The notes under the pieces are model-generated. The model saw only the letters and a program-made list of their open reading frames with translations, ran no database searches and had not been told where the DNA came from. From positions 1,426,001-1,490,000 of the forward strand of contig OZ244843.1 of NCBI GenBank assembly GCA_965220715.1: a DNA stretch of 64,000 nt, read 5' to 3'. The stretch comes from Bin5 sp965220715. Lineage in GTDB: Bacteria; Chloroflexota; Anaerolineae; Caldilineales; Caldilineaceae. The translations under genes and the position numbers were made by a program. Shown here piece by piece: positions 42,557 through 51,605 of this stretch; position 1 is the first letter of the stretch, and each line of letters starts with the position of its first letter.

Positions 42557-42586
42557 AACCACCGACCACTGACCACTGACCACTGC
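42557..42586. repeat. Heptamer array C (CCACTGA)n
   Basis: GACCACT repeated three times plus CCACCGA, ending CTGCCGTTCA, where TCA at 42590-42592 is the reverse of the TldD stop. It lies in the TldD-PmbA gap, so it is transcribed within this operon. Confidence 0.85.
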
Positions 42587-42589
42587 CGT

Positions 42590-43978
42590 TCATTCCGTTC
42601 CGCCAACGGTCAGCTTCGGCACGCGCACGGTCGGCTGGCCGACGCTGACCCGCGCCCACTGCCCTTTGCCGCACATGCCCCGCCCCGGATCCAGTGACAT
42701 ATCTGTGCCGATCATGTCGATCAGGCGCAGCGTTTCCGGCCCGTTGCCCACCAGCGTCGCGCCCCGCACCGGCGCCGTCAGCTTGCCGTCCTCGATCAGC
42801 CAGCCCTCAGTGATCGTGAAAACGTAATCCCCGCGGCCGATTTCCACCTGGCCGCCGCCCAATTTCTTGGCATACAGCCCCTTTTTCACCGAGCGGATGA
42901 TCTCCTCCGGGTCGTGCGGGCCGGCGTCGATATAGGTGTTCGTCATCCTCGGCATCGGCATGTGCCGGAAGGACTGGCGGCGGCCGTTGCCGGTGGATTC
43001 GCGGACCGCGCGGCGGGCCTCGGTCAGGTCCCACATATACTCCTGCAAAATGCCGTTCTCGATCAGCACAGTGCGGTTGGTCGGCGCGCCCTCATCATCG
43101 AAACGCATCGTCCCGCGCCGCCCTGGGATCGTGCCGTCGTCAACAGCAGTCAGGAAATCCGGCCCGACCTTCTCGCCCACCAGCCCCGTGTAAGCGGATG
43201 CCCCCTTGGTGATAAAGTCGGCCTCCATACAGTGGCCGCAGGCTTCGTGGAAGAGGACACCTCCCCAGCCATTGGTGATGACGACCGGCATCTCGCCGGC
43301 CGGCGCCGGCCTCGCGTCCAACATCAGCAGCGCCGTGTCGGCCGCTTCCGGCATCATCGCCACCGGATCGCGGTCGTCAAAAAACTCCAGCCCGACCTGG
43401 CCGCCGACGCCCGTTGCGCTGGACTGGCGCACGTCACCCTTCTGCGCGGCCACCTGCCCGCGGAATTCCAAAAAGGAGCGGTCATCCTCCGCCCAGACGC
43501 CGTCGGAGTTGTAGACCCATACCCGGCGGCGCGTTTCGGAATACCCGCACTGCACGCTGACGATATGCGGGCTGTGCCGCCGCGTAACCTCGTCCATCTG
43601 CCGCAGAATTCCGGCCTTGTCCTGGATCGACATCTGCTCGAACGGGCGCTCGACCTGCGTCATAACCTGGCTCTCACGCTTTGTCAGATCGGCGCACACC
43701 TGCGCATTGTTTGCGTTCCGTGCCGCGGCCGACGCCACCGCGGCGGCCTCCATCAGCGACTCCTGCGTGAGATCGTCGGTGTAGGCGTAAGCCGCGTTAT
43801 TGCCGTAAAAAACGCGCACGCCCCCGCCGATGTCGTTGCCCTGCGTTGCATTCTCCAGACGGCCCTCGTCCAGGGTCAGGGAAAGACTCTCTTTATTTTC
43901 CAGATAGATTTCTGCCAGGTCGCCGCCGTTCGCAAGCGCGGCGTCCAATACCCGGCGCATCGATTCAGTAGGAAGCAT
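42590..43978 (-). CDS. tldD: Metalloprotease TldD
   Basis: 462 residues. The catalytic TldD subunit: GGVLFHEACGHCMEADF contains the HExxxH zinc motif, followed by the conserved KGASAYTGLVGEKVG and MRFDDEGAPTNRTVLIENGILQEYM. With PmbA/TldE it forms the heterodimeric peptidase. The start at 43978 is supported by AGGAG 5 nt upstream. No peptide precursor gene is visible nearby, so the substrate is not indicated. Confidence 0.95.
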   Translation of the reverse strand: MLPTESMRRVLDAALANGGDLAEIYLENKESLSLTLDEGRLENATQGNDIGGGVRVFYGNNAAYAYTDDLTQESLMEAAAVASAAARNANNAQVCADLTKRESQVMTQVERPFEQMSIQDKAGILRQMDEVTRRHSPHIVSVQCGYSETRRRVWVYNSDGVWAEDDRSFLEFRGQVAAQKGDVRQSSATGVGGQVGLEFFDDRDPVAMMPEAADTALLMLDARPAPAGEMPVVITNGWGGVLFHEACGHCMEADFITKGASAYTGLVGEKVGPDFLTAVDDGTIPGRRGTMRFDDEGAPTNRTVLIENGILQEYMWDLTEARRAVRESTGNGRRQSFRHMPMPRMTNTYIDAGPHDPEEIIRSVKKGLYAKKLGGGQVEIGRGDYVFTITEGWLIEDGKLTAPVRGATLVGNGPETLRLIDMIGTDMSLDPGRGMCGKGQWARVSVGQPTVRVPKLTVGGTE

Positions 43979-44022
43979 AGGTTCTCCTGTCACTACAGCT
44001 TAAGTGGCCCGTGAATTGGGGC

Positions 44023-44838
44023 TTAACTGGAAGCCTGATTCAGCCGCTGCACGTCCTCTTCATCCAACGCCAGCGTCAGCGCCTCCATATTCTGCCGCAA
44101 ATGGTCGCGGTTCGTCGACATCGGTATCGTCACCACCTGCGGCTGTCGCGTCAGCCAGCGAATCGCAACCTGTGCCGCGGTTGCGCCATGCTTACGGGCA
44201 ACCGCCTGCACCGTCTCGTTCTGCATCACGCCATCCTTCAAGGGTGAGTACGCGGTGAGGACGATGTTGTTCTCCTGGCAGTAGCGCAGCAGCCCGTCCT
44301 GCTCCGGCGCGCGCGTGTAAAGATTGTAGCGCACCTGGTTGGTCACAACCGGCGTCTCGCACAGCTCCTGCGCCTCCCGCAGCAGCGCAACATCAAAATT
44401 GCTGACACCGATCCGCTTCACCCGCCCCTCCGCCACCACCCGGTTGAGTGCCCTGAAAGATTCTTCCAGCGGTACATCCGGATTGGGCCAGTGGATGAGG
44501 TAAAGATCGGCATGATCCGTCTGCAAATGTTCCAGGCTGCGGTCCAGCGCCCGTAACAGATCGTCGTAGCGTACATTGTCGGCCAATACCTTTGTCGTCA
44601 GGAAAATTTCCTCACGCGCGAAATCCTGCATCGCCCGCCCCACCAACTCCTCGCAATGACCGACGCCATACAACTCCGCCGTGTCGATATGCGTATACCC
44701 CATCTTGATCGCATCCCGGATCAGGGCCGTCATCTCGTCGTCCTGCGAATAGTCGCGGCTGCGGCCGCCCCCCATCTGCCATGTGCCCAACCCCAATACA
44801 GGAAGACGTCCACCGTCATTGAGCGTCAGAGTCTCCAT
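44023..44838 (-). CDS. Aldo/keto reductase
   Basis: 271 residues, NADPH-dependent oxidoreductase fold. The N-terminus LNDGGRLPVLGLGTWQMGG and the tetrad region are present: THIDTAELYG (Asp, Tyr), LTTKVLADN (Lys) and LYLIHWPNP (His). RIGVSNFD and IPMSTNRDHLRQNMEAL (coenzyme-binding) follow. It reduces carbonyl compounds to alcohols; the substrate is not defined. Single gene, 45 bp from tldD on the same strand. Confidence 0.92.
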   Translation of the reverse strand: METLTLNDGGRLPVLGLGTWQMGGGRSRDYSQDDEMTALIRDAIKMGYTHIDTAELYGVGHCEELVGRAMQDFAREEIFLTTKVLADNVRYDDLLRALDRSLEHLQTDHADLYLIHWPNPDVPLEESFRALNRVVAEGRVKRIGVSNFDVALLREAQELCETPVVTNQVRYNLYTRAPEQDGLLRYCQENNIVLTAYSPLKDGVMQNETVQAVARKHGATAAQVAIRWLTRQPQVVTIPMSTNRDHLRQNMEALTLALDEEDVQRLNQASS

Positions 44839-45090
44839 TCTCAGCTTTTCTCCTTGTGGGTCGCTTCTACCGCCTCAAACAGGAGCGCAAGCGGATTGCC
44901 TGCGCAACCTGTCCTTTTCTTCAGCAAAGTATACGCTACAGGACAGGAATCCAGAACTTCCCAACCGTTCATTCGCACCGGCTGTCTGAACCTTTATGCT
45001 CGAAATCAAGGCCTTCACCGCAGATACGGATCACGCAATACGCGTCACGCATAACATAGCCCGTACACCTCCCAATGTCAGGAAACTGTC
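44839..45090. other. Divergent intergenic region left of the exporter operator
   Basis: About 250 bp upstream of the aldo/keto reductase. A TATACT on the minus strand near 44930 is a possible -10 box for that gene. No RNA or repeat recognised. Confidence 0.35.
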
Positions 45091-45141
45091 AGCATGTTCT
45101 GTTTGTTCGGTATTGACAGAACAAACAGAACATGCTACTCT
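45091..45141 (+). promoter_or_regulatory. Operator palindrome and promoter of the ABC-exporter operon
   Basis: AGCATGTTCTGTTTGTTC (45091-45108) and its exact reverse complement (45119-45136) flank a 10-bp centre, a 46-bp perfect dyad. Inside lies TTGACA (45113-45118), and 17 bp on is TACTCT (45136-45141). The dyad thus spans the -35 box and the whole spacer, so a bound regulator would exclude RNA polymerase. The candidate regulator is the GbsR/MarR-like protein at 48217. The first gene starts 73 bp after the -10 box. Confidence 0.85.
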
Positions 45142-45213
45142 TTATAGCGTCATTTGCAAACATAGCGACTCGCAAACGATCGGCACATACGCCTGTAAGT
45201 AAGGAGCAACAGC

Positions 45214-46080
45214 ATGGCACAACCCGCAATCTCAGTGAAGGATCTGAGTTTCAGCTACGGCGACATCCTCGCCGTAGACGACATCTCCTTCGACGTGGCC
45301 GAAGCCGAAGTGATCGGCTTTCTCGGCCCCAATGGCGCCGGTAAATCGACCGTCGTAAAGATGCTGACCGGTCAGCTGACGCCCCAAAAAGGCTCAGCCA
45401 CCCTCCTTGGCATGGATAGCGTCAAGGAGCGTAAACAGGTTCAGCAGGAAATTGGCATCTCCTTTGAATTCACCAACCTCTACGAGCAGATGAGCGCCGT
45501 CGAAAACCTCAATCTCTTCGCCAAACTCTACAAAGTAACCAATTTCGACGCCATGAACCTGCTGGAAAGGGTCGGCCTCGGTGGCCGCGAAAAGGAACAC
45601 GTCGCCAACTACTCCAAAGGCATGAAGCAACGTCTCATGATTGCTCGCGCCCTCGTAAGCGATCCCAAGATGCTCTTCCTCGACGAACCGACCGACGGCC
45701 TTGATCCCGTCTCCACCGAGACGATCCACACCTTGATCCGCGCCGCTACCCAGAGAGGAACCACCGTCTTTCTGACTACGCACGATATGGTTGAAGCCGA
45801 CAAGCTGTCCGATCGGGTCGCCTTCCTCAACCAGGGCAAAATCGTCGCCCTCGACACGCCGGCCCGTCTCAAACAGCGCTTCGGCATGCGTGGGCTCAAA
45901 GTGGAGGTCGAATTGCCCAACGGCGATATCGAAGTGCGCGAAGTGACGCTCGATGAAGACCAGACCCCGCAGACAGTCTTCGATCTCTTTAAGAACGAAC
46001 GCATCCTCACCGCCCACAGCGAGGAAGCGTCGCTGGAAGATATCTTCTTCGATATCACCGGCAGGGGGTTACAAGGATGA
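45214..46080 (+). CDS. ABC exporter ATPase 1
   Basis: 288 residues, single ABC domain: Walker A GPNGAGKST, Q-loop GISFEFTNLYEQMS, signature NYSKGMKQR, Walker B MLFLDEPTDGLD, H-loop LTTHDMVEA. The C-terminal ~80 residues are the regulatory extension of ABC-2 drug-efflux ATPases, ending LEDIFFDITGRGLQG. First gene of the seven-gene operon; the permease start overlaps its stop (ATGA). The operator lies upstream. Confidence 0.93.
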   Translation: MAQPAISVKDLSFSYGDILAVDDISFDVAEAEVIGFLGPNGAGKSTVVKMLTGQLTPQKGSATLLGMDSVKERKQVQQEIGISFEFTNLYEQMSAVENLNLFAKLYKVTNFDAMNLLERVGLGGREKEHVANYSKGMKQRLMIARALVSDPKMLFLDEPTDGLDPVSTETIHTLIRAATQRGTTVFLTTHDMVEADKLSDRVAFLNQGKIVALDTPARLKQRFGMRGLKVEVELPNGDIEVREVTLDEDQTPQTVFDLFKNERILTAHSEEASLEDIFFDITGRGLQG

Positions 46081-47135
46081 TCGGCACACTGGTCGTCAAT
46101 GATATCAAGCTCTTCTTCCGCCACCGCTTCTTCGCCATTGTCACCGCTATAGGCGTGGTATTCTACCTTATCATCTACTTCCTGCTCCCCAACCAGATGG
46201 ACGAAAGCTTGGGCATGGCCTTTTTCATCGAGGATCGGGAGATTCCCCTCTACCAGCGCCTCGTTGATGATCCTGGCGACTATACCATATTCGACTCCGA
46301 GGCCGAGATGCTGACCGCGCTGGAAGAGACCGGTGATTTCTTCGTCGGCCTGTCGCTTCCTGCAGAGCTGACCGCGGCCGCCGCCAGCGGGGAGCAGGTG
46401 GAGCTGAATGCCTACTACGCACCCGGCGTCCCCGCCGAAGCAAAGCAGATTTTTCACGATGTGCTGGTGCTCTACGCCAACACCGTGAATCCTGAGACAC
46501 TGGCTAGCTTTGCCCGCTATAACGACACCAAGGTCGTGCTCGGCAATGACATGACCGGCGCCCCCCTCTCGATGCGCGATCGGTTCGCGCCCCTTCTGCT
46601 GATGATGATCGTGGTTATAGAGGTCTTTGGCCTGGCGACGCTCCTCAACCGCGACATCGACAATGGCACCGCACGCGCACTTGTCACCGGCCCCCTGCGC
46701 CTTCATCAGTTCTTTGTCGGCAAGGCCCTGATGGGGTTGGTCCTGGCTTTCGGCCAGGTACTGCTCCTGAGTGCCGTGATGGGTATCCTGGGCACCGCGC
46801 CGCTCCTTCTCTTGACAACGCTGCTGCTGGGCAGTCTTCTGATGGTCGGCCTGGGTTTCTTTATCGCCGCAATCTCAAAGGACAGTACGTCGGTGATGGG
46901 GTGGACGATCGTGTTTATCATTCCTATGGTGTTCCCCGGCTTTTCGGTTCTCCTGCCCGGCCTCTCTACCGGCTGGATGGAGCTAATCCCTTCCTTCTTT
47001 TTCGTGGACTCTCTGCACCGCATCATCAACTTCGGCGCCGGCTGGGCAGACGTGGCCGGCAACCTGGCGCTTCTGCTCCTGGTTGGCGCAGGTTCGATGG
47101 CGGTCGGAACGGCAGCCATAATGAGGAAATTCTGA
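46077..47135 (+). CDS. ABC-2 type permease 1
   Basis: 352 residues. An N-terminal helix (FFAIVTAIGVVFYLIIYFLL), a ~130-residue extracytoplasmic domain, then five C-terminal helices (from LLLMMIVVIEVFGLATLL to LLLVGAGSMAVGTAAI). This is the ABC-2 exporter layout with a large first loop, as in YhaP/DrrB-type permeases. Coupled to ATPase 1 by 4-bp overlap and to permease 2 by one base (TGATG). Confidence 0.9.
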   Translation: MIGTLVVNDIKLFFRHRFFAIVTAIGVVFYLIIYFLLPNQMDESLGMAFFIEDREIPLYQRLVDDPGDYTIFDSEAEMLTALEETGDFFVGLSLPAELTAAAASGEQVELNAYYAPGVPAEAKQIFHDVLVLYANTVNPETLASFARYNDTKVVLGNDMTGAPLSMRDRFAPLLLMMIVVIEVFGLATLLNRDIDNGTARALVTGPLRLHQFFVGKALMGLVLAFGQVLLLSAVMGILGTAPLLLLTTLLLGSLLMVGLGFFIAAISKDSTSVMGWTIVFIIPMVFPGFSVLLPGLSTGWMELIPSFFFVDSLHRIINFGAGWADVAGNLALLLLVGAGSMAVGTAAIMRKF

Positions 47136-48220
47136 TGGATATTAAGCGTATTGCAGTTCTGATAGGAAAAGACGCGCGTCTCGGCGCAGCCAACTTCATG
47201 ATCGTCTATGTACTTGTGATGCCGGTCATCATCAGCCTTCTCATCGCGCTTGTCTTCGGCGACCTGCTTGCGCAGACACCGCGCCTGGGCATCTACGACC
47301 CCGGCGCCAGCGAACAGTTTACCCGGCCGCTGCTCGACCATCCCAGCATCAACACCACCGTCTACGATTCCGACGCGGCGCTGCAAAGCGCGGTCGAACG
47401 CGGCAGTGAAGAGGTCGGCCTCAGCCTGCCCGCCGGCTTCGCCGCGGCCCTCGAAAGCGACAGCGCAGAAGTCGACTACACGTTCTACCGCTGGGGAGAG
47501 GCCGGCGTGCGCAATCTCCTGCTCCTGGACTCGGTCGTCGCGCGCGCCATGACGGAGGGAATCGGGACCAGCATCGAACAGCTTCCCGTCAGCGTCAATG
47601 CGGAGCAGATCGGCAGCGCCAACACCCTGACCTGGTCGCAGCGTCTGTTGCCCCTGCTCCTGATCATGTCAATCGTACTCGGTGGGCTCTTTTTCCCGGC
47701 CGCGTCGCTGCTCGACGAGAAAAAGAATCGCACGCTGGTCGCTTTGACCTCTACGCCCACTTCGCTGCTCGACGTCTACCTGTCCAAGACGCTGATAGGC
47801 TTGATTCTAAGTGGAATCATGGGCACGATCATCTTGCTGATCAACAGCGCCTTCGCCGGCCAGATCGCCCTCCTTCTGCTCGTGATCGCCCTCGGTGGGC
47901 TGATGTCCTCGGCCTTCGGCATCATCCTCGGCTCCGTCTCCAAGGACATGGATACTTTCTTGGGTATCATCAAGGTCGTGGGAATCCTGCTTTACGCGCC
48001 CGGCATCCTCAAGATATTTCCGCAGGTGCCCGAGTGGATCGGCCGCATCTTCCCCACCTACTATCTGATGAATCCACTGATTGAAGTGAGTCAGAACGGC
48101 GCCGGTATCGCCGAGATCGCTCTAGATATCGCGGTGCTGGCTCTCATCTCCGTCGCGCTGCTGGTCCTTCTCAACAGCGTCATCGGCCGCCAACAGCAGA
48201 AACTGGCCTTGGAAACATGA
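47135..48220 (+). CDS. ABC-2 type permease 2
   Basis: 361 residues with the same plan as permease 1: an N-terminal helix (FMIVYVLVMPVIISLLIALVF), a large external domain, and C-terminal helices (LPLLLIMSIVLGGLFF..., VALLVLLNSVI) with the cytoplasmic DEKKNRTLVALTSTP segment typical of ABC-2 permeases. It probably pairs with permease 1 to form the heterodimeric pore. Its stop overlaps the regulator start by 4 bp. Confidence 0.9.
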   Translation: MDIKRIAVLIGKDARLGAANFMIVYVLVMPVIISLLIALVFGDLLAQTPRLGIYDPGASEQFTRPLLDHPSINTTVYDSDAALQSAVERGSEEVGLSLPAGFAAALESDSAEVDYTFYRWGEAGVRNLLLLDSVVARAMTEGIGTSIEQLPVSVNAEQIGSANTLTWSQRLLPLLLIMSIVLGGLFFPAASLLDEKKNRTLVALTSTPTSLLDVYLSKTLIGLILSGIMGTIILLINSAFAGQIALLLLVIALGGLMSSAFGIILGSVSKDMDTFLGIIKVVGILLYAPGILKIFPQVPEWIGRIFPTYYLMNPLIEVSQNGAGIAEIALDIAVLALISVALLVLLNSVIGRQQQKLALET

Positions 48221-48807
48221 GCGCCGCTAACCACAAGCCGCTGACCACTGAAGCCTCGTTGCCGATGAACAACATGCACGAATATGTCGAGAGTTTCGGG
48301 CTATACTGGGAACAGGCCGGCCTGCCCCGCATGGCCGGCAGGATCCTGAGTTGGCTCCTAATCTGCGATCCCCCGCACCAGACAATGCACGAACTGACCG
48401 AAGCCCTGCAGGCCAGCAAGTCCTCCATCAGCACCGGCACGCGTATGCTCATCCAGATGGGCATCATCGAGCGTCTAAGCAAGCCAGGCCAGCGCCGCGA
48501 TCATTACCGCGTCGTGCCTGACTCCTGGTCACACATCATGGAGGAGAAAGCGAAGAAACAGTTTACCGAGTTACGGCGTCTGTCTGAAAGGGGTCTCGCT
48601 CTGCTCGACGCAGCCTCCCCCGCCCGCCGTCAACGTCTTGAAGAAATGCGAGATTACTACGTCTTTATGGAACGGGAGTTTCCCTTGATTTTGGACCACT
48701 GGCGGGCGCACAGGTCAGCCCAACTTCAGCCCCAGCGGAATAGCACGGGAGCGGGCTCCACCACTTCGCAGACCCCATCCAAAAGCGACGGCCAGGGAGC
48801 ACAATAG
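48217..48807 (+). CDS. GbsR/MarR-like transcriptional regulator
   Basis: 196 residues. After a variable N-terminus the protein has a winged-helix domain (YVESFGLYWEQAGLPRMAGRILSWLLICDPPHQTMHELTEALQASKSSISTGTRMLIQMGIIERL, then RRDHYRVVPDSWSHIM) of the GbsR type and a C-terminal helical dimerisation part. In its operon it is the likely binder of the 46-bp dyad at 45091. The first ~16 residues are encoded by sequence resembling the heptamer repeat (AACCACAAGCCGCTGACCACTGA), so the real start may be the ATG at 48265. Confidence 0.87.
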   Translation: MSAANHKPLTTEASLPMNNMHEYVESFGLYWEQAGLPRMAGRILSWLLICDPPHQTMHELTEALQASKSSISTGTRMLIQMGIIERLSKPGQRRDHYRVVPDSWSHIMEEKAKKQFTELRRLSERGLALLDAASPARRQRLEEMRDYYVFMEREFPLILDHWRAHRSAQLQPQRNSTGAGSTTSQTPSKSDGQGAQ

Positions 48808-49667
48808 TGCTCTCGGTCGAAAACCTCTCCTATACCTATCCGGGGGGAACAGAAGCTGTTCGCGGAATCGACTTTACCATCGAGAAAGGCGAAATCTTCG
48901 GCTTCCTGGGCCCCAGCGGCGCCGGCAAAAGCACCACCCAAAAGGTGCTGATCCGGCTACTGCGCGGATTCCAGGGCCAGATCACCGTCCTCGACAGGCC
49001 GCTGACCGAGTGGGATGACAGCTACTATGAGCAGGTCGGTGTCGCCTTCGAGTTGCCCAACCACTATCAAAAGCTGACCGCCAGAGAGAACCTGTCCCTC
49101 TTCCGCTCTCTCTACAGCGGTGAAACCCATGACCCAATCGAACTGCTGGAGATGGTTGGCCTCAAGGAGGACGCAGACACCCGCCTGAGCCAGTTCTCCA
49201 AAGGCATGCAGATGCGCCTCAACTTCGTGCGCGCCCTGATTCACAAGCCGGACCTGCTCTTCCTGGACGAGCCGACCACCGGCCTCGATCCGGTCAACGG
49301 GCAGAAAATCAAAGAGATCATCCGCGACCAGAAGGCCGCCGGCCGCACCATCTTCCTGACCACCCACGATATGACCGTCGCCGATCAGATCTGCGATCGC
49401 ATCGCTTTCATCATTGACGGCAAAATTTCAGTTATCGACTCCCCGCGCAACCTGCGTCTGCAACATGGCAAACGCCGCGTCAGGGTCGAATATCACAGCG
49501 ATGGCGCATCTTCACCGTCCCAGCAGGCCGAGTTCCCATTGGACGGCTTGGGCGAAAACAGCGATTTCCTCACGCTCCTGCGCAACAATCCCATCGAGAC
49601 AATCCACACCCAGGAGGCAACCCTCGAGGATATCTTTATAGAGACGACGGGCAGGAGCTTGACGTGA
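48807..49667 (+). CDS. ABC exporter ATPase 2
   Basis: 286 residues, ABC-2 type ATPase: Walker A GPSGAGKST, Q-loop GVAFELPNHYQKLT, signature QFSKGMQMR, Walker B LLFLDEPTTGLD, H-loop LTTHDMTVA, and the C-terminal extension ending LEDIFIETTGRSLT. GTG start overlapping the regulator stop by one base. Resembles ATPase 1 strongly, so this half of the operon looks like a second exporter added beside the first. Confidence 0.92.
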   Translation: MLSVENLSYTYPGGTEAVRGIDFTIEKGEIFGFLGPSGAGKSTTQKVLIRLLRGFQGQITVLDRPLTEWDDSYYEQVGVAFELPNHYQKLTARENLSLFRSLYSGETHDPIELLEMVGLKEDADTRLSQFSKGMQMRLNFVRALIHKPDLLFLDEPTTGLDPVNGQKIKEIIRDQKAAGRTIFLTTHDMTVADQICDRIAFIIDGKISVIDSPRNLRLQHGKRRVRVEYHSDGASSPSQQAEFPLDGLGENSDFLTLLRNNPIETIHTQEATLEDIFIETTGRSLT

Positions 49668-50365
49668 CCCGACTGCTTGCGCTCCTGCGCTGGGAGACCA
49701 CGATCCAGTTTCGACTGGGAATCTTCTATGCCGCCGCCTTCATCGCCGCCGTCTGGATTCTGATGCTCTATTGGATTCCCGATGCCGGCATCGAGCCAGT
49801 ACTCGTCTCAGTTCTCTTTATCGACCTGGGAGTCTTCGGTTTCTTTTTCATGCCCGGCCTCTACTACCTGGAAAAAGGAGAGCGGGTCCTGGAAGGGTTG
49901 GTCGTCACACCGCTCCGCTCCTGGGAGTATTTGTCGGTCAAAATAGTCGTTCTCTCTGTCGCCGCCTCCGCAGTCGGCGCGGCCGTTACGCTGTTCGTTT
50001 ACGGTACAGCGCTCAACTGGCTGTGGTTCGTGATTGGAATGCTGGCGATGTCATATCCCTTGTCTCTGCTCGGCTTTGTCATCGCCGCCCGCTTCAACGG
50101 CATCAACGAATACCTGTTGCCCGGCGCATTTTTCCTCGCCCTGATGCAGATCCCGCTGCTCACCTACTTCGGCATCGTCCCGGGACCGCTTCTCTACCTT
50201 CTGCCCAGCGGGCCGGGCATGATCTTTCTCACCGCCGCGTTTGCCAGCATTCCTCTCTGGCAACTCATATTCGCGCTGCTCTACGCCGGCGCTCTATGCG
50301 TCGCCGGCACACTCTGGACACAGCGTACATTGCGCAGTGTCGTTGCTCGACAAGTTGGTGGGTAA
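49664..50365 (+). CDS. ABC-2 type permease 3 (fluoroquinolone-exporter-like)
   Basis: 233 residues, six helices with no large loop. It starts LLALLRWETTIQFRLGIFYAAAFIAAVWILML and has GLYYLEKGERVLEGLVVTPLRSWEYL as the cytoplasmic coupling segment. Proteins with this layout are annotated as fluoroquinolone-export permeases by similarity to Rv2686c-2688c (recollection of annotation, not tested). GTG start, GTGA overlap with ATPase 2. Confidence 0.85.
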   Translation: MTRLLALLRWETTIQFRLGIFYAAAFIAAVWILMLYWIPDAGIEPVLVSVLFIDLGVFGFFFMPGLYYLEKGERVLEGLVVTPLRSWEYLSVKIVVLSVAASAVGAAVTLFVYGTALNWLWFVIGMLAMSYPLSLLGFVIAARFNGINEYLLPGAFFLALMQIPLLTYFGIVPGPLLYLLPSGPGMIFLTAAFASIPLWQLIFALLYAGALCVAGTLWTQRTLRSVVARQVGG

Positions 50366-50422
50366 GTCTGGCTGTAGGGGACCAATTGCCAGCTATTGCG
50401 AGGACAAAGTCAGGAGGTATGG

Positions 50423-51151
50423 ATGGGGGCCCTGTTCACACTTGGACGCAGCGATATCCTCAATTTCCGTCGGGATACCATGCTGCATTTCCTGCTCATC
50501 TATCCGCTCATTCTGGGCGGCCTTCTACGTTGGCTCGTGCCGTGGGTGCAGTCAGGCCTGATGGAAAGCATCGGCTTTGATCTTGGTGAATACCTTCTCC
50601 TGCTGGTCAGCTTTTTCGGCCTGCTTATCATCCCCCAGGTGGTGGGCCTTCTGGTCGGTACCTTCCTCCTGGACGAAAAGGACCAGGACACGCTGACCGC
50701 CCTCATGGTGACGCCCATGCCCATCCGCACCTACGCCCTTTATCGTGCCTTGACTCCCGCCCTCATCTCAGTTCTGGGGATTCTGGTCGTCGTTCCCTTC
50801 ATCAACATTCTCGCGCTTCCGTTCGACAAGCTGCTCCCTCTGGCCATTTCTGCCGCGCCCCTTGGCCCTATGATGGCCTTACTCCTCGCCGCCCTCGCGA
50901 AAAACAAAGTCGAAGGACTTGCTGTAATGAAGGGACTGGGAATCTTTCTGCTGGTACCGGTCGCGGCCTGGTTCGTGCCCGAGCCCTGGCAGTGGCTGCT
51001 AGGCGTCTTTCCCACCTACTGGGCGACCAAAGGCTACTGGCTGGCCTCCGCCGGTGAGCCATACCTCTGGGTCGCGGCCTTCGGCTTCCTCTACACCTGC
51101 GCCATAGCCGCAGTTCTACTGCGCCGCTTTCAGACCAACCTGTACATGTAG
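50423..51151 (+). CDS. ABC-2 type permease 4
   Basis: 242 residues, six helices (FLLIYPLILGGLLRWLVPWV, LLLLVSFFGLLIIPQVVGLLVGTFLL, and so on) with the loop LDEKDQDTLTALMVTPMPIRTYALYRAL, the counterpart of permease 3. The start at 50423 follows AGGAGG by 5 nt. The two permeases with ATPase 2 make the second transporter of the operon. Last gene; a TIR element follows 100 bp downstream. Confidence 0.87.
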   Translation: MGALFTLGRSDILNFRRDTMLHFLLIYPLILGGLLRWLVPWVQSGLMESIGFDLGEYLLLLVSFFGLLIIPQVVGLLVGTFLLDEKDQDTLTALMVTPMPIRTYALYRALTPALISVLGILVVVPFINILALPFDKLLPLAISAAPLGPMMALLLAALAKNKVEGLAVMKGLGIFLLVPVAAWFVPEPWQWLLGVFPTYWATKGYWLASAGEPYLWVAAFGFLYTCAIAAVLLRRFQTNLYM

Positions 51152-51253
51152 CCCTGCGGGTGAATGCCTGCAGACGACAGAGCTTCAACCTGAGGAATGA
51201 GTCCGCAGCAGGAACGGATGCCAAGGGCGTTCTTTTCCCCGCCCTTCAAAAAA

Positions 51254-51564
51254 CGTAACAACTCAGCCAATGCCACCCCTGAATCAGTCGCCACAGTCTC
51301 TGACCACTGACCACTGATCACTGACCACTGCAGTTCTGGGCGGTCGGGCCTTCGGCCCTCCCTTGTGCAGGGGCTCCGCCCCCGCAACGCCCCCGTCCAA
51401 AACCATCCCTCACCGACCGTTCGGCGTAATTCCAGCTGTGCGGCTCATCCAAAGTGGTGGCTGCCAGCAAATACACGATGAGAGAGCCTGAACCGCGGCG
51501 GGGATGAAGGGCTGGGCAAAACAGGCTGGTCACGACGGGCACTGCATACGACTTAGTAGTTACC
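51254..51564. mobile_element. 311-bp TIR element (MITE-like), copy 2
   Basis: The left end CGTAACAACTCAGCC (51254-51268) and the right end ACTTAGTAGTTACC (51551-51564) mirror each other with two mismatches and are the same ends as copy 1. CAAAAAA flanks both sides in direct orientation. The core GGCGGTCGGGCCTTCGGCCC starts at 51339 and the right part is colinear with copy 1. A heptamer array (51300-51335, CCACTGA units) is nested in the left part and is absent from copy 1. Non-coding. Confidence 0.72.
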
Positions 51565-51605
51565 AAAAAATTTTAATTCTCTCGCGAGCCCCTACCGTCC
51601 CCTGA

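Noticed and set aside
42914..44014. A 366-codon plus-strand reading frame
   Set aside because: Antisense to tldD, which has the intact HEACGH motif.
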